From Nemophila menziesii (Eukaryota > Streptophyta > Magnoliopsida > Boraginales > Hydrophyllaceae): a stretch of DNA of 64,000 nucleotides. Positions 31,341 to 43,950 of the stretch are shown one piece after another. The position numbers were made by a program, and so were the translations under genes. Under the pieces are notes generated by a model. That model did no database searches and was not told where the DNA came from. It worked only from the letters and a program-made list of their open reading frames with translations. The stretch is taken from contig JARWIR010000093.1 in the NCBI GenBank assembly GCA_029959085.1, forward strand, positions 434,001-498,000, written 5' to 3'. How positions within the stretch are numbered: position 1 is the first letter of the stretch; the number at the start of each line of letters is the position of its first letter.

Positions 31341-31774
31341 TGAAAGAAATAAATAAAATAAATATTTATTATATTTATTTGATTGTCCGCCAAAAATGTA
31401 GTTAATAGTTTTTGTTTTGAATTTAAATATTTAAATTCAAAAATCAAGGGAAGTTATTTATTTTATAACACCACTTTCCCATTATAAGAGAACGGCCTTA
31501 TCATTATCTGAAGGGAAGTCAGAAGTTAGACAACTCTTCTATTTACATCTTCAATTCAACGCTCAATATCTGAATATATACTTTTCTCTTCTCCATAAAA
31601 AAAATACACAAATCAAAAGAATCTGAGGCTCTTAGGTTGTGAACAAAAGTTCTTCTTCCCTGTAAGAAGATCTGTGATCCAAGCAAAAGAATCTGTGTTT
31701 TTTAATTTCCGCTGCTTTTCAAGAGGTAAACACTTATGAATCCTCTTGTTTTTTATATCTAATTAATTCTTTCA
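31341..31774 (+). repeat. copia-1 3' LTR
   Basis: 434 bp, nearly identical to 24091-24526. Differences seen: an A-run one shorter, a T-run one shorter and one T for C. Confidence 0.95.
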
Positions 31775-32357
31775 CTTACTTTGATGGACTTTCAAATGCC
31801 ATGGAATGCAATGGTACAACTTGCAATGCTAAAGAAACTGGAAGTTCTCAAGTTAAAAAACAATGCATTTGAAGGTGAAAGATGGGATATGGGTGTTCCC
31901 AAAACTCAAATATTTAGAGTTGAAATACATGGAAGATCTGGAATACTGGAATGCCACTCGTAATCACTTTCCAAGCCTCGAAGATCTGGTCGTGTGGGGT
32001 TGCAAGAAGATTGTAGAGATCCCTCAAGATTTTGCATACATTACTAACATATGCAGGATTGTGGTGAAATGGTGCAAACCTTCTGCTGAAAATTCAGCCA
32101 GACTTATTAAAGATCAGCATGTGAAATATTGGGGTCGTGATGAACTCAAAATATCTTTCAAATACAATGATTCTTATGACAGAGAATAATAACCAGGTGT
32201 GTTGTCGCTTCATATTCTTCTAAATTCTACTCCTAAATTTTGTATTCACTATTTAATATGTCCTACTTTAATTGCTAATACTCTAATACAACTTTGTTTG
32301 TCTTAACAGGAATTTGTAGATGATGATCGTGGTGCAGTGGCTGTTACATATGTTTAA
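31775..32357 (+). pseudogene. R1-like NLR relic, 3' part (LRR end)
   Basis: Joined to 24090 with one CTTAC removed, the frame reads SNLKKLTLMDFQMPWNAM, followed by LRR-like LAMLKKLEVLKLKNNAFEG. A frameshift near 31895 then moves the homology to another frame (FPKLKYLELKYMEDLEYWN, FPSLEDLVVWGCKKI). A stop at 32187 is followed by a possible intron (acceptor CTTAACAG near 32310) and a last exon, EFVDDDRGAVAVTYV, ending TAA at 32357. The short acidic final exon is typical of R1-like genes. Together with 21956-24090 this is one dead gene. Confidence 0.8.
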
Positions 32358-33595
32358 TCGGATCAACAATTCTTGTTTTGTTCATTATCTGCGTGTTTCT
32401 TTCTTTTTTTAATGAAGTTATTGTTTGTCTGTAAAATATACATTTGTTTATTTGGTTAAATTTACACTTCTCTTTTTAGATTGTGATAATTATTTTCGGT
32501 TCTCTGCTATGCCTTTGTATAAATTAAGATTTGTTCTCTGGCATGAGAAATAACTGAAACTAAAATTCCCAATCTTTGTTAAGAAAGTTTTCATAGATAT
32601 TGAGTAGTTTTAATTGCCATCTTTATAATGTTTCCTTGAAAAAATTATCTACAACAAACTCAGTTTGTACATTACTACTATACACAAAATGTGTCCCTTA
32701 AACTACACCATTCCCCATTACTTTCTTCAATCTTATTTAAAATGGTGTGGATTCATCTTCTTTTCTTTGGCTTCCTGGGTTTTGCACACTTAATAATTCT
32801 CCACCTCTGATAAAAAGAAAAAAAAAACAAATTTATACTGTAAGAACACAATTTAAGGCTATATTGCAAATCCCCCCTGTTTTTATATTGCAAATCACTG
32901 TATTAGTCTTAACAGTACCAGGATTTACATTATAAAACAGGTTTTGACTAAGCTTCAAATTAGGAAGGGTTAATTGCATGAGTGATCCATGTATTATGTG
33001 AAATAGCAAATGTATTCCTATGGTATTCCAAAACGTAGCAAATATACCTGTCTTATAATTATGCCACAAATTTATCAGTCCTCATGGAAAATAACAGGGG
33101 TTTACTCTCTACTCTTTGGAACACGGGTATATCTGGCTGTTTCACATAACATAGGGACCAATGACACAAATACAAAACTAAAAATGGCTTATTAGCAAAT
33201 TCGATAAAGCGAACGAGTTTCACTTAGCTTCAGATATAAGAAACAGGGGCTATAGTTATGCAATTAATAATTTATTTTGACAAGAAACTTTCTAATGTAA
33301 TGAATAATTGTAACAGTAAAATCCTTTACCGATGCGCCTAGGTAGTTGGATCAAAGTGGTAGAACATAATGTATTTACTCCATCGGTTAAACGTAACTTT
33401 ACTATATCGAATGCTATTCCTATTGCCCAACAGCAGAATGAAGGATGAAATAGGCCTATGCTTATTAAACCTTTCCAGAAACTCTGTTCAGAGGCATCTG
33501 AAGAAGGAGTTCGCAAGAAAAGGTAAATCTTCAATCTCTACTATGGAAATTTCACTCATTGCTCCTATTGATAATGAACCTTATACCCGTGCAGG
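32358..33595. other. No recognisable gene
   Basis: AT-rich sequence. Around 32860-33070 there are phrases of the type GCAAATCCCCCCTG and TGATCCATGTATTATGTG that recur loosely, suggesting a decayed repeat. From about 33400 short frames may be the 5' end of the LINE that continues at 33876, but I cannot place its start. Confidence 0.4.
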
Positions 33596-33875
33596 CACTA
33601 CAAGAAATGGTATCTTTAGCGGCAAAAAAATTAATACTAAAAATCTTAATTTTGCCGCTAATAGTCGTTATTTGTCGTCCCTATAAGTTTGTCACTAGAG
33701 ATACTTTTAGTAGCAAATTATTTGTTTTCGCCTCTATTAACTTTATCTTTAGCGGCAAATATTGCCGCTAAAAATATAATTAGAGGCCATTTTGGTTTTT
33801 AAAAATAGCATTAGAGAGGCCATTTTAGTTGTTGCCGCAATATCTTCGTCCCTAATGCTACCATTTCTTGTAGTG
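33596..33875. mobile_element. 280-bp non-autonomous CACTA element
   Basis: Begins CACTACAAGAAATGGTA and ends TACCATTTCTTGTAGTG, a 17-bp perfect inverted repeat with the diagnostic CACTA terminus. Subterminal AGCGGC/GCCGCT motifs occur in both orientations, as in En/Spm-like elements. The flanking triplets are AGG and AGT, so the 3-bp duplication is not exact. Confidence 0.88.
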
Positions 33876-34929
33876 AGTCCGCTATAAAAATGCTCAGAAA
33901 GGCTGTGATGAACATTTAATTTCCGAGCCTTTAATGGATCCTATTTTAAAAGGTGAGACACTTGAGCGTTCCACGGTTAGACCTTAGACGGTCTCAAGTA
34001 CTTAACGATATTGACAAATGCAACCCGCACCTTATTAAATAAAGTGCGAATAATATTCAAGTTCCTTCCCCCATTTCGAGTGGCTACAAAACAGAAGCTT
34101 TGAGCTCTTTTGTTTCATTTGCTCCTGGCATCTTGGAAGAGAATGTTATGCCTTTTGCGATAGGCTACGCTGGAGTTAATGTTATAGAAATTCGAGTCCC
34201 TTTAAAAGTTTACAGAAAGGATGTGATGAGGTTTTTATCTCTGAGCCTTCAAATGTTTATATTTTAGTTGGTGAAGAGCAACAAGCGCTTTTTTTCGAAT
34301 GAATTATTTTTACTACACAACTAAATGCGAAGGAAATGAATAACACAATTACAACTACTATTCAATCTACTTCTATGTTGGAATATATAGAAGAGGATAT
34401 GTCACTGGACATGATTGATAATTTAACGGTTTCGTCGTCTCTATCTTCATTTCGTTTATTTCATTCAAATATATAGCGTGCCCTACTTCGGCTAGAGCAC
34501 TTGATTTTACAGATACCATAGTCTCTGAAGAGAAGGCTAAAGCCATTGAGGATATGAGCGATACTGAATTTGATGTTGAGATTGAGGAAGCAGATTGTGA
34601 TATGGGTCTTGGAGCTGAAACGGTTTGCGGGATTGTCCTAAAACAATCCCATTGGGGTACATGATCACAGCATGTCGGAACCGTCAAGGGTTTGGTACGC
34701 TTTTGACAACGTCAAGCCTTGTGGATGTCGCTCTGCGTTATAATACTGAGGTAATCTTTCTTTCCGAGACTAAACAAAATACTTATGTTTTACGTTCGGT
34801 TGCAGGTAAATTGAATATGATTAGTTGCCTATGTGGATCCCATCGATAAATCGGGAGAGCTAGCTCTTTTTATTAAAAGTCATATTAACTTGAATATTTT
34901 ATCTTGTTCAAAAAATATAATTAATTGAA
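33876..34929 (+). pseudogene. LINE relic, segment 1 (5' part and endonuclease start)
   Basis: From about 34655 the plus strand encodes the start of a plant L1-type ORF2 endonuclease (ITACRNRQGFGT for the usual CRGLGNP, then VIFLSETKQN). The upstream sequence to 33876 has no clear frame but could be decayed ORF1. The LINE is interrupted here by a foldback element and resumes at 36790. Confidence 0.6.
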
Positions 34930-34938
34930 CTAGTTTAA
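34930..34938. repeat. 9-bp target duplication of the foldback element, left copy
   Basis: CTAGTTTAA, repeated exactly at 36781-36789 on the other side of the palindrome. Confidence 0.85.
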
Positions 34939-36780
34939 GGGGTAATTAGAGATAAATGCCTCCTTAATGATGTCTTTAATTTTTGAGCCAATTGTTGATA
35001 GATGTCTATTAAAAAACTTATTTAGAAAAAGGTGCCTAGAAAAAAATATTTATTGAAAACAGCCCCATCCCAAATTACCCCTATAATTAACAATTAAAAA
35101 ATAAGAAAAAACCTAATAAACACGCGCGCGTCCGCGAATTTTTTTTAAAATCGTCATAACTAATTCAAAAAAAATCAAAAAAATCAAAAAAAATATATTT
35201 GGATAAATCAAATTAATATTTACGTCTATGATTTTTTTCGGAATTTTCTGAATTTTTTGATTTTTTAAATTTTTTTTTCGCAGACACGAAATTTCATGTT
35301 TTAAACATGGAATTTCATGTTTAAAACATCGAATTTCATGTTTAAAACATGGAATTTCATGTTTATTTCACGGTTTAAAACATGGAATTCCGTGTCTGCG
35401 AAAAAAAAATTAAAAAAATTCGAAAAAATTCAGAAAAATAAAAAAAAATCAAAAAAATTCATAGACGTAAATATTAATTAGATTTATTCAAATTTTTTTT
35501 CTTTTTAATTTTTTGATTTTTTTTGAATTAGTTATGACGATTTTAAAAAAATTTCACAGACGCGCGCGTGTGATGGAATTAGTAGGAGTAGGTGGTGGTG
35601 GTGGTGGAGGTGGTGATGGTTGTGGTGGATGTAGTGGTGGTTACATACATGGTGGTTGTGGTGGTGGTGGTGGTGGAGAAAGAAGTACCCTATTATTTGT
35701 TTAATATTTAAAAATTAATATAGCATTAAAATAAAATAATATATTTAATAATAAGGGTAGTAAAAGCATAGAAAATATAAAGGGGGATGTTTTCTATAAA
35801 TATTTACTTCATTAGGCATTTTTTTATAAAATAGATTATTGAAAGCATAAAAGAACAATTAGATAGTTTAATGAGGATGTTATCAACAATAACCTCTTAA
35901 TTTTTTTAAGCCTTTAATTTTCTTATTTAGAGATAAATGCCTAATTAAGCGATTATTTATAGAAAACATCCCATTTATATATTTTATACCTATACTATCC
36001 TTATTATTAAATATATTATTTTATTTTTAATACAATATTTATTTTTAAATCATAAACAAATAATAGGGTATTTCCACCACCACCACCACCACCATCACCG
36101 CCTCCACCATCATAACCACCACCACCACCACTACAGCCACCACAACCATCACCACCTCCACCTCCACCACCACCTACTACTAAGTTCATCGCGCGCGTCC
36201 GTGAAATTTTTTTAAAATCGCCATAACTAATTAAAAAAAAAATCAGAAAAATCGAAAAAAATCATATTTGGATAAATCAAATTAATATTTACGTCTATGA
36301 TTTTTTTCGGAATTTTCTGAATTTTTTGATTTTTTTGATTTTTTTTAGTTTTTTAATTTTTTTAATTCGCAGAACATAGAATTCCATGTTTTAAACAGTG
36401 AATTTCGTGTCTGCGGAAAACAAAATTCCTTATATCAAAACATGGAATTCCATGTTTGATCCGAATTAAAAAATTCAAAAAAATCAAAAAATTCAAAAAA
36501 TTCTGAAAAAAATCATAGACGTAAATATTAATTTGCTTTATCCAAATATATAAATTTTTTATTTTTTTGATTTTTTTAGAATTAGTTATGACGATTTTAA
36601 AAAAAATTTACGGACGCGCGCGTGTGATTATTAGTTTTTGTTTTGTTTTTTTTTAATTTCTTTTTTTTAATTGTTAATTATAAGGGTAGTTTTGGATGAG
36701 GCATTTTTCTATAAAAAATCTTATTCTAACCACCTTTTTCTAAATAAATTTTTTAATAGGCATTAATCTCTAATTGGCTC
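34939..36780. mobile_element. 1.84-kb foldback element: palindrome built of two palindromes
   Basis: The two halves (about 34939-35880 and 35935-36780) are inverted copies around a central ~50-bp loop. The ends read GGGGTAATTAGAGATAAATG and, reversed, GAGCCAATTAGAGATTAATG. Each half contains its own inner palindrome, with CGCGCGCGTCCG-type ends near 35128 and 35565 in the first half and 36191 and 36625 in the second. Each inner palindrome is centred on repeats of CATGGAATTTCATG. Each half also carries a (GGT)n or (CCA)n microsatellite. A perfect 9-bp duplication fits a non-autonomous Mutator-type foldback. No coding capacity; the glycine-rich frame at 35513-35704 is only the microsatellite. 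Confidence 0.85.
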
Positions 36781-36789
36781 CTAGTTTAA
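36781..36789. repeat. 9-bp target duplication of the foldback element, right copy
   Basis: CTAGTTTAA, identical to 34930-34938. Confidence 0.85.
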
Positions 36790-37429
36790 TTACTATTGTA
36801 AGATTGGTCCACGTAACCCTTGTTTATGACCCCCAAAAGAGGGGATAAAAATAGCTTTATTGCTAAGACTGAAAATTGTAAACCGAAATTACCGATTCTT
36901 TGGTGTATTTTAGACGACTTTAATTTATATAGGTTTTCGTCGGAAAAGTTAGGTGACGATGTAGCTAACGGGCATAACATGAATCTTTTTAAATTTATTA
37001 ATAATAATAATCTATCGGACATTCCCTCCAAGGGTTGTAAGTTTTCGTGGTCAAATAGGAGACAAGGTAGCGATCAAGGTTAAGGAAAAATTAAATTGAG
37101 CACTTCTTAACTATGAGTGATTATCCATATTCCCAAGTACCTGGTCTGCCCTCCCTCCAGCTATAGGGTCTGTAATTCGGCTATGATCCTTTTCCTTTCC
37201 AATAGCCTAAAGAAAAACGTTTAAAACAAATACATTTTGATAAAAGCTGGTTGGACGATCCTAGTTTTAAAGTCTTGATAACAAAACAGTGGTGGGCTGT
37301 TCAAATATTATAGACAGAGGAATTACCAAGTTCAAATTAAAACTTATAAACTTAATGGGCACCCTCACCTCTTGGGCTCAAAAGAGAACTTTAAACAATA
37401 AAATCCATATCACTAGATTTATGGATATT
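36790..37429 (+). pseudogene. LINE relic, segment 2 (endonuclease C-terminal part)
   Basis: The frame at 36820-37083 reads PILWCILDDFNLYRFSSEKLG...IPSKGCKFSWSNRRQG. It matches the DFN and GxxFTWxNxR motifs of L1-type endonucleases. Stops and frameshifts follow. The sequence is cut at 37429 by a solo LTR and resumes at about 48858. Confidence 0.78.
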
Positions 37430-38824
37430 TGATGTCTCCCTTTTTGTTATAAATAAATGCCCTTAGCAGACATCATTTTAGAACTGGACTTAGGAGATAG
37501 ATTTTTGAGTATATTTTGCTATATGGCACTTTCTTCCTTCAGAATTATAACATTGTTACTTTTAGAGTTTTTGTGTGTTACTTTGCCTGATTAGTACGAA
37601 GTTCTTAGGTACATGGATGCTAGAAGGCACCAAGATGAAGAGAAGAAGTGAAGTTTATAGAGCAAAACGAAGCTAAGAGAGCAAAAGACACCGCTTTAGT
37701 AAAGGATAAGAAGTTTCCAATTGAGGAAGTTGTCACTTATTGGATTCTCCGAACCCAAACGGTGCAAATTCATACCTGGTGATTCAAATGAAAATGGTGC
37801 ACCTCTGAGTTAGTGTCACATGGGAATTGGAATCATTAGATTTGGAGCAGCGAGTCAAAAGTTATGCCTATTTTACTGATGTGTTTAGCTATGCGGAATT
37901 GTAAAATAGACTTGGGCCCTAATTCATTTAATTAATTCTAAAAGGAGTCCAATCCATTTTAATTTATATGCTTAATTTTATTCCATATTCTTGAAGGTAG
38001 AGGCAAGGGCGGAATTTGGAGAACCTCCTTTCTCCAACCAACAACTCCGATCATTCCTTTAATTGGGCTTTATCTTTTATTTCTATTTTTAGGAAAATGT
38101 ATTTAATTAATTTATTTTATGTTCATAATTCGAATATGAGCTAAACAATTTTATACTTGAGAATCGCGTAATGGGTTAAGCTCTAGTTTAATATATTTAA
38201 TAATTTCGAATTGGGGATTGTGTTTCAATTTATTTCAAGTTAGGTATTTCATACTGACTATTATTGCATGCTTGTTTACTGTTTTTAATATAACGAATTA
38301 AAAAAATAGGTATTAGTAATTAGACTATTCACTAGTGGCGGTGATCATCCGGAAGGGGAGTTTAATTACTGAACTAAATAATAGACGTTTGGTATTTGTC
38401 ATTGATCATGTTTGACTAACCGCGTAGCCAATTGGGTAATTTTATTAATCTTTAGAGTGTAGCTTATATTCCCCCTGAAGGGGTTTGTAATATTGTAGGA
38501 TAGCTTCTAAGTCTACCCTGACAGGAGTTAGGAGATTTTAGAGTCCCGGCTAATATTGAATTATCAACTTAACCGTTAAACAGAAGTATTAGACTTATGA
38601 ACTAAGGTGGATCCCTAGCGAGACTCAAGTATACCTCTCATATTTGCATTACCTTTAGTCTTTACTTCTATTGTCTTTTCATTTAATCGTAGTTAATTTA
38701 CTTCCCTATAATTAGTATTTTCAGAATCAAAAACCAAACAAACATATCTTTGTCTATCTTTTATTTACTTTGCAACACAACTAATTTTATCTATCGTTTA
38801 AACACTTTTGTTTCACCTCGCAAT
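37430..38824 (+). mobile_element. Solo LTR (Athila-like), first part
   Basis: Starts TGATGTCTCC within GATATT and is about 1.4 kb, without coding. Its first ~60 bp resemble the LTR start of the Athila element nested in it (TGATGTCTCC...GACATCATTTT), but in the opposite orientation. It is interrupted at GCAAT (38820-38824) and continues at 48738. No internal region of its own is left, so it is a solo LTR. Confidence 0.65.
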
Positions 38825-40354
38825 TGGTGGTGCCTAGGGTGTGATAAAAATAAGATTAAAATAAGCCAAGAAACTACGCACTCTCACCCTAGACAGGCAC
38901 AGTATTGCAAGTATTACAGGACGTATGCAAGTTTTAGTTAGTAAGTTGAGTTCGTTCTCATGGACTTAAGTGTGTTAATCGCGTGAGTAGAAATAACAAG
39001 TAAAAGTAAATAATTAGAAGACAGAAAATAAAGAGATATGAATTTCGAAATTAAGAATTAAAACTAAGAAAATAAAGACAATAAAATAAAAGATAAGAAA
39101 TATGAGATGAGAAGTATAGCTCAGGTTTTGCTAGTATGCACTAATCCTTCTAATTCTATTTATAGATCTAGTTAATAAGGGAGAATATTAGCTCTTGGTA
39201 TACTTAGTCAGGATTCTAAATTCCCATACCTTAGACCTTGAGAGCGACTAAGGGGGCTACGACACAACCAAGAAGTGATTTCAAATAGGGCTATCAAACG
39301 CTACTAAGGCCCTAAGCAAATACTGCAATCATTGGTGATATGGTGATTAAAACAAACCCTAATGACTATCTAGTTAGAATCATGTTTTGTCAGAACTAAT
39401 ATCGACACTAGACATTATGTGGTGGTTCAATAGTTAAACACCCTGTCAAGGATACCATCTAACTACTATTAAAACAATCCTAAAGTGACCAGTTCTAGGA
39501 AAGACAATAAATCAAAACACATAAACAAATATTAAGTAAGAAGCTAATATCAAATTAAAACATATAATTCCCAAAGAAAGTTAGATAGAAGAATTAGAAT
39601 TCATAGATTATACATTATGCAAAACCCAAGCTATGGGGAGTTTAGTTCATACCTTAAGGAAATAAACTAAAAGAAATTACAAAAGACATCATCTTGCTCT
39701 CTACAATAAACTGGAAGAATAAAACCTTAAGAACTAATTACTATGAGGCAAGGATGATTTACAAGTGATATAAGGGTGTATTTATAGGTGTTTAGAAGAC
39801 CTAATTCGTTTTCTTGAGGAAGAGGTAAGGTATTGGACTTCTAGCCCAACTCAAATTCGTATAGAAATAAAGATAAACACTGCTGAACCGTTTTGAGCAT
39901 ATCTTCTTCGTTATTGGTCGGTTTGAGCTCCATAAGATACCAAAAGAATCGTAACAGAATTATCTTTGTCCCTATGAAAGGAAATTACCAAAATCGGCCT
40001 ATTTCTTGGGTAGAATAGCACATCTTTAGGCGTGTACTGCAGAATCCAAGATTAGGCAGCTTTTCCTTTTCCATCTTTTTAGCTTTTGTTTCCTTATCTC
40101 CAATTACCATGCAAATCTCTTTCCATAAGTTATAGTCTTTGACTTGGACTCTAATTAAGCTCCATAATTATCTTTAAAGCTACACACTAAATAAACAATT
40201 AAACCCAATATGCTCTAAAAATATTATTTTACTAAATCAAGACTCAAAATAGGAAAGTGCACTATTTCTCAAGAAAATCGACTATTATGACTTCTAAATC
40301 ACTAAAAATGATGTCTCATCCTAACATTAATATATCACAAATAAGGAGACATCA
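38825..40354 (-). repeat. Athila element 3' LTR
   Basis: 1530 bp. On the minus strand it starts TGATGTCTCCTTATTTG and is preceded by the polypurine-like TTGAGTTGGGGGTCT (40355-40370). Confidence 0.9.
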
Positions 40355-41941
40355 AGACCCCCAACTCAAAGTTGTATCGTCCCGATACAATAAAGATAAA
40401 AACAAAGGGAAGTCTATAAATACACACTTATAAAATTCTTAACACAATGGGAAAAAGCATAGCAGAATATATAGAATAAACCTAAAGCAACAACTCAGAA
40501 AATTTCATGCAATAATATTCATAAACTACATACTTGTACACTTCTCATATCCACTGTCAATACGGCTTGAATTCAATATCAGATTAGTTTCGCAATGTAA
40601 GAAGGATTGGGACTTTACTCAGTTCCCCAAGAGAGCTATAGATTGTTCATCGATTTTCACTAGTATTCAGAGGTCCACTCAACTAATCTCTAATGGCTTA
40701 ATCACTTCTCAATTACATAGCAAAGAATCAAAAGGTCTTTAAGGTTGTAATGTAGGCTTAGGGACGGTATGATAGTATATTTGGATAATTTGGAGTTAGC
40801 TTTTGGCTCTCTCCTCACTAGCCATCAACGAATCGCCCTAGAGCTTGAGTTACTCTCATAAAACGTTTCTCACTCAACCCAATGAATTCCTTGATGCATA
40901 ATTTAGCATCCCCAATACCCAATTAAAGCTTTAGATGTTCACATAAAAATTCCACTTTGCTGGTCCGAATATATATATATTCTTTTCTTTTCAAATCAAT
41001 TCTTAAGCTATGACTCTCTTTTAATGTTGAGATATCATTCTAATTTCTCATATATATATATTTTTTCTTTTAATGCCCTTGTTGGCAACATTAGCTCGTA
41101 GCTTCTTTTTTATTCACTATTACCCCGGCAAAGGGTTACAATAAAAAACTGTGAATCATCATTAATATAAAGCACAAAGCACAATTAATAAGCTCAAAAA
41201 TCCCAACCCAATAACAATTCCCATAATAGTGGACCAACCACCCCAAACTCAAGCTCTAAAACAACTGTCTATGCATCGCGATTCGAGTGCGGGTCATATG
41301 GAAAAGTCCTATAATCTAAAGGATATGGCTTATAACGTGTTTCAATAAAAAGCTTTTAGAAAGGCTAGAAGGGGCTGAGAAGGATATAGCATATAAATAA
41401 AAAATCACAAGGTGAGAAGGTATAAAAAGGCTTCAAGGGCTTCAAATATGAAAGAACCGCCTTAATCACTTTCTACACTATGTAATTTCGTTATTTTCTT
41501 ACCTTTAGCACTTTCATAAAATGGTTTATCAACTAGCTTGGATCTCACGGCCTACACACTTTCAAGGTTCCCTGAGATCGAACATACTTTCTATCGCCTT
41601 GCTCACTAATCTTTTCTTTACTATCAACGTGTGTTTTCCTGCAAATACTCAAAGCATACAAATACATAGCTCATAAACATATTACTCACTATCATTAATC
41701 TACTGAGCTTATGTTTTCAAGCTATTAAACACACTCTACATCTAATTCCCATGTATCAAAAATTTTAATTTCTACCTAAAAACAGAAAAATGGAGATGAG
41801 AGACAACGAATCCCCACACCCCCAACTCAAAAATGAGCCGTGTCCCCACGACTCGAAAAAGACTCAGAAAACAGAAATTAAAATTAGCAGATAGACATAT
41901 TTACAGAAATGGTAAGGAAGAAAGAGAACATACTCTCGAGG

Positions 41942-43146
41942 CTATTGCCTCGCATCATTGACATCCAAGGTTGGAATTGTTGGACCTTTCGTTAATTGCT
42001 CGAGGAGTTTCATGATGTGCACTTGATTAGCATTGATTTGTGCCACATTATTGACTAAGGAAGTTTGACTTGCTTCGAATTTTGTTAATCGCTCCTCCAT
42101 CTTCTCTTGCCAACTTTGCTCCTTTTCTTCTTTCGTGACTTGCGTAGAACCCGCTCTTCGAAAGATATCCTTGATCCAAGCATTATCAATGTAACTTGCT
42201 TTAAATTCGAGTTTCTCTTCTTCACCCAATACTACATTCGCTTCTCGCACAAGACACGTGATCATAGTAGGAAATTTAACATTATAAACTGATTTAGGAG
42301 AGACCGGAAATCGCATCACCTCCTCATAGATCAACTGTGCCACATCAACTTCTTCTCCTCTCAAAATATAGTCCAAAAGTAGAGCGTACTTCATAGTCAC
42401 ATCCAAAGTTCGTGTGTTTCCAAAGATATTAGGAACAAGGTAATTGTGCCAAATTCTCGCATCTGCTTGAAGATATTTGTAAGGCCAAGGTGCCTTCAAT
42501 TCTACCTTATGTGATTGCACTTTCTCTTTGTCTAATACATGCTCAAAAAGTAATTCCTCATCAAAGATTTTTCGTTTAGCAACCACTTCTTCAAATTTGC
42601 AAAAACCTTTCAATTTCTTAAACTTGAAGTGGTTTCTAATATCCTCAACTGTGAAAGGAACTAGCTTTCCTCTAATCGGAACACAATTACTATCTCGGCT
42701 AAAGAGGCCTAAATAGAATTCCAAAACTAACTCATGACATAATTCAGAACGTCTTACCATGAACGTAGACCAACCCAATTTCTCACCATGCTCTAAGAAT
42801 CTCGCGTATTCTCCTGTACCAACTTCTTCCTTGAATACTTTCTCATAAGCAAAAGGTAGTTCTTCAATTGTTTCTCTGCAGAAGCCTTCAAGGTTTATAA
42901 AGCCTCCTCTTTCTCCTCTTTGGGTGTAGGACCTTGTGGAGGTTGTGTCTTCTCCTTTGCATAAAAGTAAAGCTTTTTACCATTATGATCAAACAAAGGT
43001 ATCCCACTCTTCTCAACTTTATCTTTACCCTTTGATTTAGAACTAGCACCTTTGTCAATTGATTTATTCTTGTTTAAATCCAATCCCTTGTTACTCTTCA
43101 CCTCCCTCTTGTTAGCTAAAATTGTTGTTCTATCAGTCATCTTCAA
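41942..43146 (-). pseudogene. Athila ORF3, putative plant transposon protein
   Basis: The N-terminal piece (43146-42895) is Lys-rich (NKREVKSNKGLDLNKNKS) and ends at a TAA. The homology continues in another frame from FCRETIEELPFAYEKVF through LGWSTFMVRRSELCHELV to 41942, so one frameshift near 42895 breaks the gene. The second part (about 310 aa) has the pattern of the plant transposon-protein/envelope-position ORF of Athila elements (VLEFYLGLF, VPFTVEDIRNHF, ARIWHNYLVPN, MKYALLLDYILRGEEV) and a C-terminal coil. Its role in the element is unknown. Confidence 0.75.
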
Positions 43147-43559
43147 TTAACCCCCAACTCAAAGCTTTAGCAACCCTTGAAATTTGAACTTGTGAATTAA
43201 TGGTTGAACAAACTTGATTTGGCTTAGGATAGGTGAATTGATGATGATTTTCTATGTGGATAAGGTGGATTTGTAATGGGTTGGCTTGGATTTAAGAAAT
43301 TGTAGGATGGATTTTGAAAATTTGGCTCTTTGATTCTTCAATTTGAATGGATTTGGTGAAGATTGGGTGTTTGATTCTCTCTTGTAATGATGTGGAGAAA
43401 AGGTTTGATGTGTTTTTCTTGATGATTGGGTAGTGTTTTTGTGATTGGTGAAGGTTTTGATGAGCTTCAATGGAGTTAGGAGAGTTTTGGAGAAGAGAAA
43501 GAGGCTTTAGGTTTAATAAATTCGGAATAATAAGCTCAATACCTCTTTATAACCTTGAA

Positions 43560-43950
43560 TCCCTTTCTTTTCTCTCTCTGGCGGCTCGTGCGGACCATGG
43601 TGCGGACCATGGGGTATACCGCGGGGTACACCGCGACATCTGATGGTCGAAAATTTTTACCCACTGGATAATACCCGTGGTACGACCCGTGGCACGTGTT
43701 TTTGACTCGCGGACCATGGCGCGGTACACCGCAGGGTACCCCGCGCCTTCTGATGTGTTCTTCGTCAAAATACCTGTGGACCTACCCCGTGCCACGTGTT
43801 TGTGACCTGCGGACCAGGGTGCGGTGCAGGGGGGTAGTCCGCGGGGCCTTTTTCCCTCGGTTTTGGATCAAACCCGCGGTGCAACCCGTGGTACGGGTTT
43901 TTACCCTGCGGACCATACCTGCGGACTAGGGGTAGTTCGCGCAGGTCAAA
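43560..43950. repeat. GC-rich degenerate tandem repeat in the Athila element
   Basis: Three to four units of about 120 bp share TGCGGACCAT/AGGG, CCCGTGGYACG and CCACGTGTTT. GC content is far higher than the AT-rich surroundings. It lies between ORF3 and the pol remnant and shows no coding signature. Confidence 0.7.

Larger units (their letters stand above)
24091..31774 (+). mobile_element. Ty1/copia LTR retrotransposon, young insertion (copia-1)
   Basis: LTRs at 24091-24526 and 31341-31774 begin TGAAAG and end TTTCA. A 5-bp duplication, CTTAC, flanks the element (24086-24090 and 31775-31779). The LTRs differ by one substitution (CTCT/CTTT) and two single-base homopolymer indels, so the insertion is recent. 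Inside are a tRNA-Met primer site, an extra ORF, gag-protease-integrase-RT-RNase H in one frame with two stop codons, about 1.1 kb of 3' leader and a polypurine tract. Integrase before RT defines copia. It interrupts an NLR LRR exon. Confidence 0.96.

Noticed and set aside
35513..35704. Glycine-rich 63-codon frame that looks like a small glycine-rich protein
   Set aside because: It is only the (GGT)n microsatellite inside the foldback element.
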